Positions 1-7,029 of a DNA stretch of 7,299 nt are shown here, in pieces. The number at the start of each line of letters is the position of its first letter. Within the stretch, counting starts at the first letter, position 1. Source of the DNA: Candidatus Nanopelagicales bacterium (GTDB taxonomy: Bacteria > Actinomycetota > Actinomycetes > S36-B12 > UBA10799); the NCBI GenBank assembly GCA_030699055.1, contig JAUYKX010000182.1, forward strand, positions 1 through 7,299. The letters run 5' to 3'. The notes under the pieces are model-generated. The model was not told the DNA's origin and searched no databases. It was given only the letters and a program-made list of their open reading frames with translations. Position numbers and translations under genes: made by a program.

Positions 1-785
1 CAGGCACAAACCGGCATGACAGCCCCGGAATCCTCGATTACCGCGCGAGCCATTCGTGCCGCCGCGGCTGAAGGCGCGAAGTAGGCCGACCCGGTCTTGA
101 GCAGGGCGACAACCTCGGCACCACCGTTGCGCGTGCGCTCCACCAAGGCCTCGATGTCGCCCGCGTCCAACCGATCGGTCAAAGGCTCACCGTCCACCGT
201 GCAGTTGGACGGAACCGGCACCATCGTGTCGCCATGAGAGCCCAGGGTCAGCGTCTTGACCGACCCGACCGGCACTCCGAGCCGCTCCGCGACAAAGTGG
301 GTGAATCGAGCCGTGTCGAGCATCCCCGCCTGACCCATCACGCGCTCGTGGGGAAACCCGGTGGCCCGCTGAGTCAGGGCGGTCATCTCGTCGAGCGGGT
401 TCGAGACGACTATGACGACGGACTCCGGCGCGAACCGCCCGACCTGCTCGGCCACGCCTCGAACGATCTTGGCGTTGGTCTCGATCAAATCCATCCGGCT
501 CATGCCTGGCTTACGAGGCAGCCCCGCCGTGATGACGACAACGTCCGAATCGGCGATGACTTCATAGCCGGAACCGTCCACCCCGGTCGTCTGGCCCACG
601 ACCAGCGTCTGGAATCCCTCGATCGGACGAGACTGGTTCAGGTCCAGGGCCAGTCCTTCGGCCTTGCCGTCGACGATGTCGGTCAGGACCACCTGCTCGA
701 AGATGTCGTACTCGGCCAGCCTCATCGCGGTCGTCGAACCGTAGAAACCGGCGCCGACCACCGTCACCTTGCCCTGTCGTCCCAT
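1..785 (-). CDS. mdh: Malate dehydrogenase, LDH-like type (3' end missing)
   Basis: Cytosolic TCA-cycle enzyme that oxidises malate to oxaloacetate with NAD+. The window holds 261 codons from an ATG at 785-783; the frame is open to the left edge, so roughly the last 50 residues of a ~310-residue protein are missing. Visible landmarks: Rossmann glycine motif GAGFYG (residues 11-16); Asp36 ending beta-2, which favours NAD over NADP; substrate loop with Arg91 and Arg97 (LPRKPGMSR), where Arg rather than Gln at 91 marks MDH over LDH; SNPLDEMT (128-135); Asp157 and Arg160 in GMLDTAR; catalytic His184 in GSHGDTMVP. These correspond to LDH Arg102/Arg109/Asp168/Arg171/His195. The start is supported by GGAGG 10 nt upstream. 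It is the last gene of the run and may have its own promoter in the 77-bp gap before it. Identification is firm; the missing C-terminus cannot be judged. Confidence 0.96.
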   Translation of the reverse strand, partial: MGRQGKVTVVGAGFYGSTTAMRLAEYDIFEQVVLTDIVDGKAEGLALDLNQSRPIEGFQTLVVGQTTGVDGSGYEVIADSDVVVITAGLPRKPGMSRMDLIETNAKIVRGVAEQVGRFAPESVVIVVSNPLDEMTALTQRATGFPHERVMGQAGMLDTARFTHFVAERLGVPVGSVKTLTLGSHGDTMVPVPSNCTVDGEPLTDRLDAGDIEALVERTRNGGAEVVALLKTGSAYFAPSAAAARMARAVIEDSGAVMPVCA

Positions 786-795
786 CTTGGTCCAT

Positions 796-800
796 CCTCC
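796..800 (-). promoter_or_regulatory. Ribosome binding site of mdh
   Basis: The mRNA reads GGAGG, 10 nt before the ATG at 785. It is one of the clearest Shine-Dalgarno sequences in the window. It fixes the start: another ATG lies directly after GGAGG but is out of frame with the MDH reading frame. Confidence 0.75.
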
Positions 801-837
801 GTCCACTCGCGGCGCTGCCCGTTGACAACAGACGCCT

Positions 838-866
838 ACGTTAGACGGGGGTCAGGAGACGACTAA
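838..866 (-). promoter_or_regulatory. Weak candidate promoter for mdh
   Basis: On the minus strand, TTAGTC (866-861) and TAACGT (843-838) are separated by 17 bp, a usual sigma-70 spacing, in the gap ahead of mdh. The -35 element overlaps the DUF3017 stop codon. Both hexamers match the consensus poorly, so the spacing and position are the main argument. Chance is a real alternative. Confidence 0.2.
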
Positions 867-1366
867 CCCGGGGCCGGGACCGACAGGGCCAAGGCCAGCA
901 TGGATACCGAGAAGAAGCCCATCACCAGCAGATCGGTTAGCCGGGAACGTGACCGCAGCATGCCGATATGGCGCTCACCAAGCACGATCCGCAGCACGGT
1001 CGCCAAACTCATCGCCGCCCCCAGCGCAACACAACCGATTCGCAGGGAGACGGTGGCGGACAACACCAGGGCCACCAACACGCCGGTTCCCACCAAGAGG
1101 ATCGGCCACTCGGCCAGGCGATTCGTCGCCCGACCGGAAGGCGCCGACGCCGTGCGTTGGGCGGGCAGTTGGGCGGGCAAGGGAATGGGAGTGACCGGTG
1201 CCCGCCATTCGTCATCGGGCCAAAGCGGGACGACGTTCGCCGGCAACCGCTGTGCGGGAACTTCCGATCCCGACGGGCGACGGAACTGCGAGTCCGGCGT
1301 GTGCCCGAACTCGCCATTGAACACATCCGGAGCCGGCTCGCTTCCGCCAACACCAGTCACACACAC
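863..1366 (-). CDS. DUF3017 family small membrane protein
   Basis: Protein of 167 residues with no known biochemical role. The C-terminal half matches my recollection of DUF3017 proteins, actinobacterial membrane proteins encoded just after folD. Three hydrophobic segments are visible at about 87-105, 107-128 and 144-163, with a polar, Arg-rich loop at 131-143 (ERHIGMLRSRSR) between the second and third. Residues 1-82 are hydrophilic and Pro/Ala-rich, probably disordered, and contain a duplicated LPAQ (64-67 and 67-70 region). It lies 61 bp after folD and 77 bp before mdh. The start is uncertain: the GTG at 1366 and a second in-frame GTG at 1360 sit in a GTGTGTGTG run with no Shine-Dalgarno sequence upstream; TATCGT at 1374-1369 could be a -10 element giving a nearly leaderless mRNA. 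The N-terminal region may therefore be shorter in reality. Gene assignment is likely; function unknown. Confidence 0.75.
   Translation of the reverse strand: MCVTGVGGSEPAPDVFNGEFGHTPDSQFRRPSGSEVPAQRLPANVVPLWPDDEWRAPVTPIPLPAQLPAQRTASAPSGRATNRLAEWPILLVGTGVLVALVLSATVSLRIGCVALGAAMSLATVLRIVLGERHIGMLRSRSRLTDLLVMGFFSVSMLALALSVPAPG
1156..1179. repeat. 12-bp perfect tandem duplication in DUF3017
   Basis: The unit GTTGGGCGGGCA occurs twice back to back (1156-1167 and 1168-1179). It lies in frame in the Pro-rich N-terminal region of the DUF3017 gene and doubles a four-residue Leu-Pro-Ala-Gln unit. It keeps the frame, and could vary in copy number between strains. Confidence 0.85.
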
Positions 1367-1427
1367 GGACGATAGGGGTTCGGTGGCCCAGTTTTCGTGT
1401 TGGCGACACCGACATGCCGTAGCGGAC

Positions 1428-2276
1428 TCAGTTTGAGGTTTCGGCCGTTTCCACCACGTTGAGAAGCAGCATCGCGCGGGTCATCGGCCCAACCCCTCCC
1501 GGCATGGGTGCCAGGAATCCGGCGACCTCGGCCACGCCCGGGTCGACATCGCCGACCAGTCCGTCCGGAGTCCGGGTTATACCGACGTCGAGGACCGCAG
1601 CGCCTGGCTTGACCTGTTCCCGGGTGACCAGGCGAGGAACCCCGGCAGCCGCCACCACGATGTCCGCCACGCGGATCTGGGCCGCCAGATCCCTCGTGCC
1701 GGTGTGGCACAGGGTCACTGTCGCGTTCTCGCTGCGCCGGGTGAGCAGAAGTCCCAGCGGTCGTCCGACGGTCACTCCCCGACCGATTACGCACACTTGC
1801 GCACCTGCTATCGGCACGTCGTACCGGCGAAGCAACTCCACGATTCCGCGAGGAGTGCAGGGCAACGGGCCGGGCGCCCCGAGCACCAGTCGACCGAGAC
1901 TGCACGGGTGTAGCCCATCGGCATCCTTGGTCGGGTTCATCCGGGCCAGGAGTTCGTTCTCGTCCAACCCGCGGGGAAGCGGGAGTTGCACGATGAAACC
2001 GGTACAGGCCGGATCACTGTTCAGGTCGTCGATGGCTGCGCTGACGTCGGCGAACGAGGCATCCGCCGGAAGGTCCACCCGAATCGACTCGATCCCGACC
2101 TCGGCGCAATCCCGGTGCTTGCCCGCGACGTAGGCCCGGCTGCCCGGATCGTCGCCGACCAACAGGGTGCCAAGGCCCGGCTTCAACCCTTGGCGTCGCA
2201 GCGCGTCAACGCGCCCGGCCAATTCAGCCTTGATCTCCGATGCGATTAGTTTGCCGTCGAGCCTGATAGCCGTCAC
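1428..2276 (-). CDS. folD: Bifunctional methylenetetrahydrofolate dehydrogenase / methenyltetrahydrofolate cyclohydrolase
   Basis: Cytosolic enzyme of one-carbon metabolism. It oxidises 5,10-methylene-THF to 5,10-methenyl-THF with NADP+ and hydrolyses this to 10-formyl-THF, the donor used by PurN and PurH encoded upstream. Length 282 residues, normal for FolD. Catalytic-domain landmarks: [13 protein letters not shown] with Tyr49 and Lys53 (the conserved YxxxK), GFIVQLPLP (93-101), [10 protein letters not shown] (115-124). The nucleotide-binding segment is GRGVTVGRP (165-173), with Gly where many FolDs have Ser, a form I know from actinobacteria. The conserved PGGVGPMT lies near the C-terminus. 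The start is GTG at 2276, which puts LDGK at residues 6-9 as expected. No good Shine-Dalgarno sequence precedes it, and the first 53 bp overlap the transporter gene, so translation is probably coupled to that gene. Identification is firm. Confidence 0.97.
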   Translation of the reverse strand: MTAIRLDGKLIASEIKAELAGRVDALRRQGLKPGLGTLLVGDDPGSRAYVAGKHRDCAEVGIESIRVDLPADASFADVSAAIDDLNSDPACTGFIVQLPLPRGLDENELLARMNPTKDADGLHPCSLGRLVLGAPGPLPCTPRGIVELLRRYDVPIAGAQVCVIGRGVTVGRPLGLLLTRRSENATVTLCHTGTRDLAAQIRVADIVVAAAGVPRLVTREQVKPGAAVLDVGITRTPDGLVGDVDPGVAEVAGFLAPMPGGVGPMTRAMLLLNVVETAETSN

Positions 2277-3255
2277 CGGACCAGTATGCCGCCAGACCCG
2301 CCCCCGCTCCGGTGACCAGGACCCCCAGAATCATCGTCAAGCCAACCGATACCCCGGGAGTGGGCAGGAAGACAGCCAAGGCCAGCGCGCCGACCACTTG
2401 GCCGGCGATCGACGACAGTGCGAACAGCAACACGCCCAGTCGGGACACGGCCACTGCGGCCACCACGATGAAAGCCACTCCGATCAAGCCGCCAGTCAGC
2501 ATCCAGGGCTCGAACCACTCGTCGGGCCACCGGCGGCCTTCGTCAGTCGCGGCAGCCAAGACGAGCGTGACCGCACCCACCGCCAACCAACCCACGCTGA
2601 AGTTGAACAGGGCGGCGGCCCAGGGGCTACCTCCGGCAACAGCGACGCGGGCGTTCACGGCCTGCTGAGCGGCGACCGCCGCGCCGGCCACCAACGCCAG
2701 CACCAGCCCAGCCACTCCAAAAGCCGGCGAATCCAATTGACCGCTGACCGCCAAGGCCACCCCGCCGGTCGTGATGGTCGCGGCCAGACATCGGAGCAGG
2801 CTTAACGGCTTCTTGCCCGCCGGACCCAACCCGGCCCGGTCCACGAGCAGCGAGTTGACGTTCTGCCCGGCCACCACGGCGATGGTGAAAACGGCCACCC
2901 CGAGCATCGGGACACTGACCCCCTGGGCCACCACGAACGTGGCGCCTCCGATGCCCCCGAGCAGGTGCCAGGGACTCAGTAGGCGACGACCAGGGTCCGG
3001 CCCGGGCAGGCGCTGCCGCATCGTTCGCCAGGCTCGGGCCACCGATCGACGCAATCGGGGCGATACCGCGATAATCACCAGCGTCGTGGCCAAGGAAACC
3101 GAGAACGACAAAGAAGCAACCATCAGCCCGTTGCCCGCGATTACCCCGATCTCACCGTTGATCCGAGACTGGACGACAGTCGCCGCCCCGGCGACGAGGG
3201 ACAACGACACCAGCGCCAACCGCCCCAACAGGGAGATCGGCGCAAGGTGGAACAT
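2224..3255 (-). CDS. DMT family transporter, YdcZ/DUF606 type
   Basis: Inner-membrane protein of 343 residues, almost entirely hydrophobic, with about ten predicted membrane segments. It is built from two homologous halves (about 12-170 and 180-326). The first half has VVQSRING (27-34) and [10 protein letters not shown] (100-109) followed by [16 protein letters not shown] (128-143); the second has the matching AQQAVNARV (196-204), [10 protein letters not shown] and [13 protein letters not shown]. This two-repeat arrangement fits actinobacterial DMT_YdcZ proteins, which are twice the length of single-repeat members. The substrate is unknown; the family is usually treated as small-molecule exporters. 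The start is the ATG at 3255, 58 bp after purH, without a convincing Shine-Dalgarno sequence. The last ~17 residues are hydrophilic and encoded inside folD, which suggests loss of an older stop codon. Its place between purH and folD could mean a link to purine or folate metabolism, but that is only context. Confidence 0.87.
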   Translation of the reverse strand: MFHLAPISLLGRLALVSLSLVAGAATVVQSRINGEIGVIAGNGLMVASLSFSVSLATTLVIIAVSPRLRRSVARAWRTMRQRLPGPDPGRRLLSPWHLLGGIGGATFVVAQGVSVPMLGVAVFTIAVVAGQNVNSLLVDRAGLGPAGKKPLSLLRCLAATITTGGVALAVSGQLDSPAFGVAGLVLALVAGAAVAAQQAVNARVAVAGGSPWAAALFNFSVGWLAVGAVTLVLAAATDEGRRWPDEWFEPWMLTGGLIGVAFIVVAAVAVSRLGVLLFALSSIAGQVVGALALAVFLPTPGVSVGLTMILGVLVTGAGAGLAAYWSGDGYQARRQTNRIGDQG

Positions 3256-3313
3256 GCCGTCAACTGACGAAGGGCCGGGGTCGCGGCCGGATTCGGACAG
3301 AGTTCAAGACCGA

Positions 3314-4876
3314 TCAGTGAAAGAAGTGCCGCGTGCCGGTGAAATACATGGTCGCGCCGACTGCGTTGACCGTTGCCACGACCTCAGCGTCGCGCACCGA
3401 CCCGCCCGGCTGAACGATCGCCCGTACCCCAGCCTCCAACAGCACCTCGACACCGTCGGGGAAGGGGAAGAAAGCGTCGGAGGCGGCAACCGCCGTCCGA
3501 ACTCGATCTTCACCGGCCCGCAATACGGCGAGTCGGGCCGAGTCAACCCGGTTGACCTGCCCCATGCCGATACCGACGGCGGCAGTGTCATGGGCGAGCA
3601 GAATCGCGTTGCTCTTCACTCCGCGACAAGCCCGCCAGGCGAAGACCAGATCCGCCAGAACGGCCTCGGAAACCGGTTGCCCGGCCACCAACTGCCAATC
3701 GGCCGGATCGTCGCCGGGATCGTCCAGATGGTCCACCGTCTGCAAGAGCAGGCCACCGGTGATCATCCGGGATTCCATCGCCTCTCCACGGCCCACCGGC
3801 TCACACCGGAGGAGCCGGAGATTGGCCTTCTTCGTCAACAGAGCCAGCGCTTCGGGGTGGAACGCGGGCGCAATGACGACCTCGGTGAAAATCTCCGAGA
3901 TCTGCCCGGCCAACTCAGGTGAAACCTCCCGGTTCGCGGCGATCACTCCCCCGAAAGCGGAGATCGGGTCGGTCTCGTGGGCCTTGCGGTGAGCATCGGC
4001 GATATCGGAACCGGTCGCCACGCCACACGGGTTCGAATGCTTGATGATCGCAATTGCCGGCTCATCGAAGTCATACGCCACACGCCGAGCGGAATCGGCG
4101 TCCACGAAGTTGTTGTAGGACATCGGTTTGCCCGACAACTGGTCGGCCTGAGCCAGGCCGGGAACGGCCCGCTGATCCACATACAAAGCGGCCCGCTGAT
4201 GCGGGTTCTCGCCATATCGCAGTACTTCGGCGCGCTCCCAGGCTCCACCAATCCAAGGCGGGAACCCACCTTCAGACCCACCGGAAGCGAGCACTTCGCC
4301 CATCCAGGAAGCCACGGCGACGTCGTATTCCGCGGTCGCTCTGAAGGCTTCGGTCGCCAGCATTCTCCGTTGATCCTCGGTGAACCCACCTTCGCGCACG
4401 GCCTCGATCACCTCCGGGTACCGGGAGGGTGAAACCACCACCGCCACCGAAGGATGGTTCTTCGCCGCCGCCCGGACCATCGATGGGCCCCCGATGTCGA
4501 TCTGTTCGATGCAGTCGTCGACATCGGCACCTGAAGCCACTGTTTCGGCAAACGGATACAGATTGACCACCACCAGGTCGAACGGCTCGACCCCCAGATC
4601 CTCAAGCTGCCGTTCGTGGTCCGCCCGGCGCCGATCGGCGAGGATTCCGGCGTGAACGCGGGGGTGAAGAGTCTTGACTCGTCCGTCCAGGCACTCGGGG
4701 AACCCCGTCAAGTCGGCAACCTGCGTTACCGGCACGCCCGCCTCGGCGATCTTCTGCGAGGTCGAGCCGGTCGAGACGATGTCCACACCGGCGTCGGACA
4801 GGGCGACCACCAACTCGTCCAGCCCGGTCTTGTCCCACACTGAGATCAAAGCCCGCCTGATCGGTCTTGTCCGCAT
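3314..4876 (-). CDS. purH: Bifunctional AICAR transformylase / IMP cyclohydrolase
   Basis: Catalyses the last two steps of de novo IMP synthesis in the cytosol: formylation of AICAR with 10-formyl-THF, then ring closure of FAICAR. The 520-residue length is usual. The N-terminal cyclohydrolase domain (about 1-200) shows SVWDKTGL (12-19), STGSTSQKI (35-43), [15 protein letters not shown] with Lys68, NLYPF with Tyr107, and [15 protein letters not shown] with Asp127 and Lys139. The C-terminal transformylase domain shows LRYGENPHQ (219-227), [13 protein letters not shown], catalytic Lys279-His280 in [18 protein letters not shown] (418-425), [10 protein letters not shown] (466-475), VQPGGSVRD (488-496) and the terminal GTRHFFH. 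The start is the ATG at 4876, 5 bp after the purN stop, with AAGGTGG inside the end of purN as the ribosome binding site. The two genes are surely cotranscribed and translationally linked. All key residues appear intact. Confidence 0.98.
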   Translation of the reverse strand: MRTRPIRRALISVWDKTGLDELVVALSDAGVDIVSTGSTSQKIAEAGVPVTQVADLTGFPECLDGRVKTLHPRVHAGILADRRRADHERQLEDLGVEPFDLVVVNLYPFAETVASGADVDDCIEQIDIGGPSMVRAAAKNHPSVAVVVSPSRYPEVIEAVREGGFTEDQRRMLATEAFRATAEYDVAVASWMGEVLASGGSEGGFPPWIGGAWERAEVLRYGENPHQRAALYVDQRAVPGLAQADQLSGKPMSYNNFVDADSARRVAYDFDEPAIAIIKHSNPCGVATGSDIADAHRKAHETDPISAFGGVIAANREVSPELAGQISEIFTEVVIAPAFHPEALALLTKKANLRLLRCEPVGRGEAMESRMITGGLLLQTVDHLDDPGDDPADWQLVAGQPVSEAVLADLVFAWRACRGVKSNAILLAHDTAAVGIGMGQVNRVDSARLAVLRAGEDRVRTAVAASDAFFPFPDGVEVLLEAGVRAIVQPGGSVRDAEVVATVNAVGATMYFTGTRHFFH

Positions 4877-4881
4877 GAATA

Positions 4882-5523
4882 TCAGTCCACCTTCCGTCCA
4901 TTGAGGTTCAGTCCTGAGGTTGCCAGCCGCTCCACGACCGCCACGAGCAGTTCGCGCTCCACCTGCTTGATTCTCTCGTGCAGGGATTCGACCGTGTCGT
5001 CACCGGCCACGGTCACCGCCTCTTGGGCGATGATCGGGCCCGTGTCCACGCCGGCGTCGATGACGTGAACTGTGCAGCCGGTGACTTTGACTCCGTACTC
5101 CAGGGCATCATGCACGGCATGAGCTCCCGGGAACGCGGGCAGCAGGGCCGGGTGGGTGTTGATGACGAGATTCGGGAAGTCCGACAGCACCGTCGACCCC
5201 AGCAGTCGCATGAACCCGGCCGAAACGATCCAATCGGGCTGATGGGCGGCGATCCGGGCGGCCAGCAGCCGGTCCCAGCCTGCGCGGTCCCAAACCTTCC
5301 CGGATCCGGCGCCGAATTCCGCCGGATCAACAACGAAGGTCGGCAACTCGGCTCGCTCCGCCCGGATCAAACCGCCGGCATCGGATCGGTCCGAGCCGAC
5401 GGCGACGACTTCGGCCGGAAACCCCGGCCGCGCTTGGGCGTCCAACAAAGCTTGCAGATTGGTCCCGGTGCCGGAGACGAGAACCACCAATCGGTCCCGA
5501 TCCCGCTGTGCCTCAGCCACCAC
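4882..5523 (-). CDS. purN: Phosphoribosylglycinamide formyltransferase (GAR transformylase 1)
   Basis: Catalyses the third step of de novo purine synthesis in the cytosol: transfer of the formyl group from 10-formyl-THF to GAR. Length 213 residues, normal for the single-domain enzyme. Landmarks: phosphate-binding [13 protein letters not shown] (17-29); SAGFMRLL (101-108); the active-site stretch [16 protein letters not shown] with Asn122 and His124; and [12 protein letters not shown] (156-167) with Asp160. Asn122, His124 and Asp160 correspond to the catalytic Asn-His-Asp set of E. coli PurN (106/108/144). The start is one of two consecutive GTG codons at 5523 and 5520; AGGA lies 9 nt before the first and overlaps the stop region of the DUF6350 gene, so I chose the first. 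It sits 11 bp after DUF6350 and 5 bp before purH, a tight operon. Identification is firm; the exact start could shift by one codon. Confidence 0.97.
   Translation of the reverse strand: MVAEAQRDRDRLVVLVSGTGTNLQALLDAQARPGFPAEVVAVGSDRSDAGGLIRAERAELPTFVVDPAEFGAGSGKVWDRAGWDRLLAARIAAHQPDWIVSAGFMRLLGSTVLSDFPNLVINTHPALLPAFPGAHAVHDALEYGVKVTGCTVHVIDAGVDTGPIIAQEAVTVAGDDTVESLHERIKQVERELLVAVVERLATSGLNLNGRKVD
4887..4895 (-). promoter_or_regulatory. Ribosome binding site of purH, inside the end of purN
   Basis: The mRNA reads GGAAGGTGG, with its last base 10 nt before the purH ATG. It lies in the last codons of purN, which supports coupled translation of the two purine genes and the chosen purH start. Confidence 0.6.
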
Positions 5524-5534
5524 GGCGACCGATC

Positions 5535-6917
5535 CTATTCGGCCACGCGCTCGGCCCGTCGAACGCCGTCGGTGGCACCGGCTGAGCGCAGGTCGACATC
5601 ACCGTGACCAGTCGCGGCACGGTGAGCACGGTGAGCTCGGCGGCGCCGAAGAGCGAGGCGAACGAAATCACCGCCGACCGAACCGGCCGTCACCAGAAAA
5701 CTGGCGGCCAGTGCGGTCGCAAACACCGGCGGGCCGAGCTCGGACAAATTTCCTGCCCCAAGCGATCCGCCGGACATGGCGGCCAAAATCGCCACCGCGA
5801 CAAACACGAGTGCGCCTGACCACGCTCGCGCCCGCCAGGCTCTCCGATCTCGCAGCGACCCGGGCTCATCGGGGTGCAACACCAGTCCCGAAACCACTCC
5901 GGCGGCCAACGGCACCGTCAGGACCACCAGCCTCCAGGGGTCAGCCGCATCGGGGACTGCGGCGAACAAGGGAAACGCGGGCAGGTTTCCGCCGTCACTG
6001 GCCAAAGGGCTGACGGATCCCGCGCCGATGGAAAAACCGACCCCGGTCACATAGCCGAATCCCCAGATGATCAAGTTCGGGAGATAGACCACGCTGAGCA
6101 GTACGAGCAGAATCCCGCCCGTCAACCCCGGATCGAGCGCCTCGGTCAGTTCCCGGGCCCGGGAAAATCCGACCACCAGCGCGAGAGCGATCAGGGCGGC
6201 AACTCCGGCCACCATGGTCAATATTGCCGCCCCCGCCGCCCTGAGCCACTGCCGGACCGGCGGGGCAACTCGCACCCCGATCGCGGGCCACAGGCCGGCT
6301 TCCCGGGAGCACGCCGCTCCGAAGACCACGATGGTCATCAGACCTCCGGCGGCCAGAGACCGGATCGGGCCGGCCTGAGCTCCGCCGGGCTGACTGAATG
6401 TGGCCACCACCAGCGCGATCGTCGCGTAAACCCCAGCCGCGAAACCGGTGGCTGTGCGCGTGCTGCGCCAATCACACGCGGCGCTGCGCCGGGCCGCCCA
6501 CCGACCCGCCCGCCAAAGCACCAATCCGGGAATGACCATCAACCCGAGGCCAAGTAGTGACACGGTTCCTTCACCAACCGTCACTGGAACGTGATGGGTC
6601 ACCAACCAGGCAAGGCCGACGAACCGAAAGGCCGGGAGAATGTCACCTGTTCCCGCCCCGAGCACCCAGCCGAGCGTCACGACCAGACCGACTCCCAGCA
6701 GCCCCACCAGCGCGGCCCAAGCCGCGGCGAGCGAGCCCGCCGCGGCAGCGCTGAGCCTTGACGCGATGGAATCCGCCCGGCTCCGGGCGATCCTGGTCCA
6801 AGCCTGACGACGCGCCCCGGACCGACCAGCCGACCCGGTTCGACGAGTGGGGGGACGGGCCCCGTCCGCGCGCCGACGGCGGTCTTCGCGCCGCTGGGCT
6901 AGCGGTCGGTAAGCCAT
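5535..6917 (-). CDS. DUF6350 family multi-pass membrane protein
   Basis: Uncharacterised membrane protein of 460 residues. I assign it to DUF6350 from its position between sucD and purN and from a central segment typical of that family: LPNLIIWGFGYVTGVGFSIGAG (split at 279-288 and 289-300), then a polar stretch and LPAFPLFAAVPD (312-323). The first ~55 residues are strongly basic and probably disordered in the cytoplasm. Hydrophobic segments follow at about 60-88, 96-110, 118-136, 155-175, 186-202, 225-250, 266-288, 328-347, 367-383 and 396-416. The C-terminal 40 residues are Arg/His-rich and hydrophilic. No enzyme motif is visible. The ATG at 6917 has no clear Shine-Dalgarno sequence; a 16-codon ORF overlapping it may couple translation. 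It ends 11 bp before purN and is likely cotranscribed with it. Family call is good; function unknown. Confidence 0.85.
   Translation of the reverse strand: MAYRPLAQRREDRRRRADGARPPTRRTGSAGRSGARRQAWTRIARSRADSIASRLSAAAAGSLAAAWAALVGLLGVGLVVTLGWVLGAGTGDILPAFRFVGLAWLVTHHVPVTVGEGTVSLLGLGLMVIPGLVLWRAGRWAARRSAACDWRSTRTATGFAAGVYATIALVVATFSQPGGAQAGPIRSLAAGGLMTIVVFGAACSREAGLWPAIGVRVAPPVRQWLRAAGAAILTMVAGVAALIALALVVGFSRARELTEALDPGLTGGILLVLLSVVYLPNLIIWGFGYVTGVGFSIGAGSVSPLASDGGNLPAFPLFAAVPDAADPWRLVVLTVPLAAGVVSGLVLHPDEPGSLRDRRAWRARAWSGALVFVAVAILAAMSGGSLGAGNLSELGPPVFATALAASFLVTAGSVGGDFVRLALRRRRAHRAHRAATGHGDVDLRSAGATDGVRRAERVAE
5617..5634. repeat. 9-bp perfect tandem duplication in DUF6350 tail
   Basis: The unit GCACGGTGA occurs twice in a row (5617-5625 and 5626-5634), in frame near the 3' end of the DUF6350 gene. 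It gives the repeated Ala-His-Arg pattern at about residues 428-433 in the hydrophilic C-terminal tail. Confidence 0.8.
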
Positions 6918-6949
6918 GCCGACCAGGGTCGCACGATACTCATGATCAT
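6899..6949 (-). CDS. Possible 16-codon leader ORF overlapping the DUF6350 start
   Basis: A short frame reads MIMSIVRPWSAWLTDR and stops at TAG (6901-6899), 19 bp inside the DUF6350 gene in another frame. GGAGAG lies 11 nt before its ATG, a better ribosome binding sequence than anything ahead of DUF6350 itself. It could bring ribosomes to the DUF6350 start by coupling. Two Trp codons among sixteen are notable but not enough to propose Trp-responsive attenuation. The ORF is short enough to be chance, and I have no homology evidence. Confidence 0.25.
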   Translation of the reverse strand: MIMSIVRPWSAWLTDR

Positions 6950-6960
6950 TAGGTCGTTGA

Positions 6961-6983
6961 CTCTCCGACCCCGGAGTGGAGAG
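6961..6983 (-). promoter_or_regulatory. Hairpin in the sucD-DUF6350 gap that could mask a ribosome binding sequence
   Basis: In the mRNA, CTCTCC (6983-6978) pairs perfectly with GGAGAG (6966-6961). Inside, three more pairs (one G-U) can form around a CCGG loop with one bulged base. No U-run follows, so it is not a classical intrinsic terminator. The 3' arm is the only Shine-Dalgarno-like sequence in the gap, so folding would hide it. It might instead simply stabilise the 3' end of sucD mRNA or act as a weak U-less terminator. Confidence 0.4.
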
Positions 6984-7029
6984 AGCGGAAAATCAAACAC
7001 CGACCCCAATCCCCCACAGAACGGTCCGG

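Noticed and set aside
165..173. FolD nucleotide-binding motif with Gly instead of Ser (protein residues 165-173)
   Set aside because: I know this GRGVTVGRP form from many actinobacterial FolD proteins, so it is lineage-typical rather than a defect. Coordinates here are protein residues.
234..866. Plus-strand open frame of 210 codons opposite mdh
   Set aside because: The minus strand here encodes an MDH with every catalytic residue in place; the plus-strand protein resembles nothing known.
863..890. GC-rich CCCG/CGGG inverted repeat at the DUF3017 stop codon
   Set aside because: A 4-bp stem within coding sequence and no U-run after it; expected by chance at this base composition.
3256..3313. 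Possible terminator or promoter between purH and the transporter
   Set aside because: Only a 4-bp GGCC stem with an 8-base loop and a TTGAAC without a matching -10 element are visible; too weak to call.
2771..3922. Long open frame of 383 codons on the plus strand, antisense to the transporter and purH
   Set aside because: The protein is rich in Arg, Pro, Ser and Gly without recognisable motifs, and lies wholly opposite two well-identified genes. High-GC codon use produces such open antisense frames.
5874..6557. Plus-strand open frame of 227 codons opposite DUF6350
   Set aside because: Low-complexity Arg/Gly/Pro/Gln-rich translation and no ribosome binding sequence; a shadow of the minus-strand membrane protein.
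6942..6949. ATGATCAT palindrome as an operator
   Set aside because: Eight bases is too short, and it is explained by two neighbouring ATG codons of the mini-ORF.
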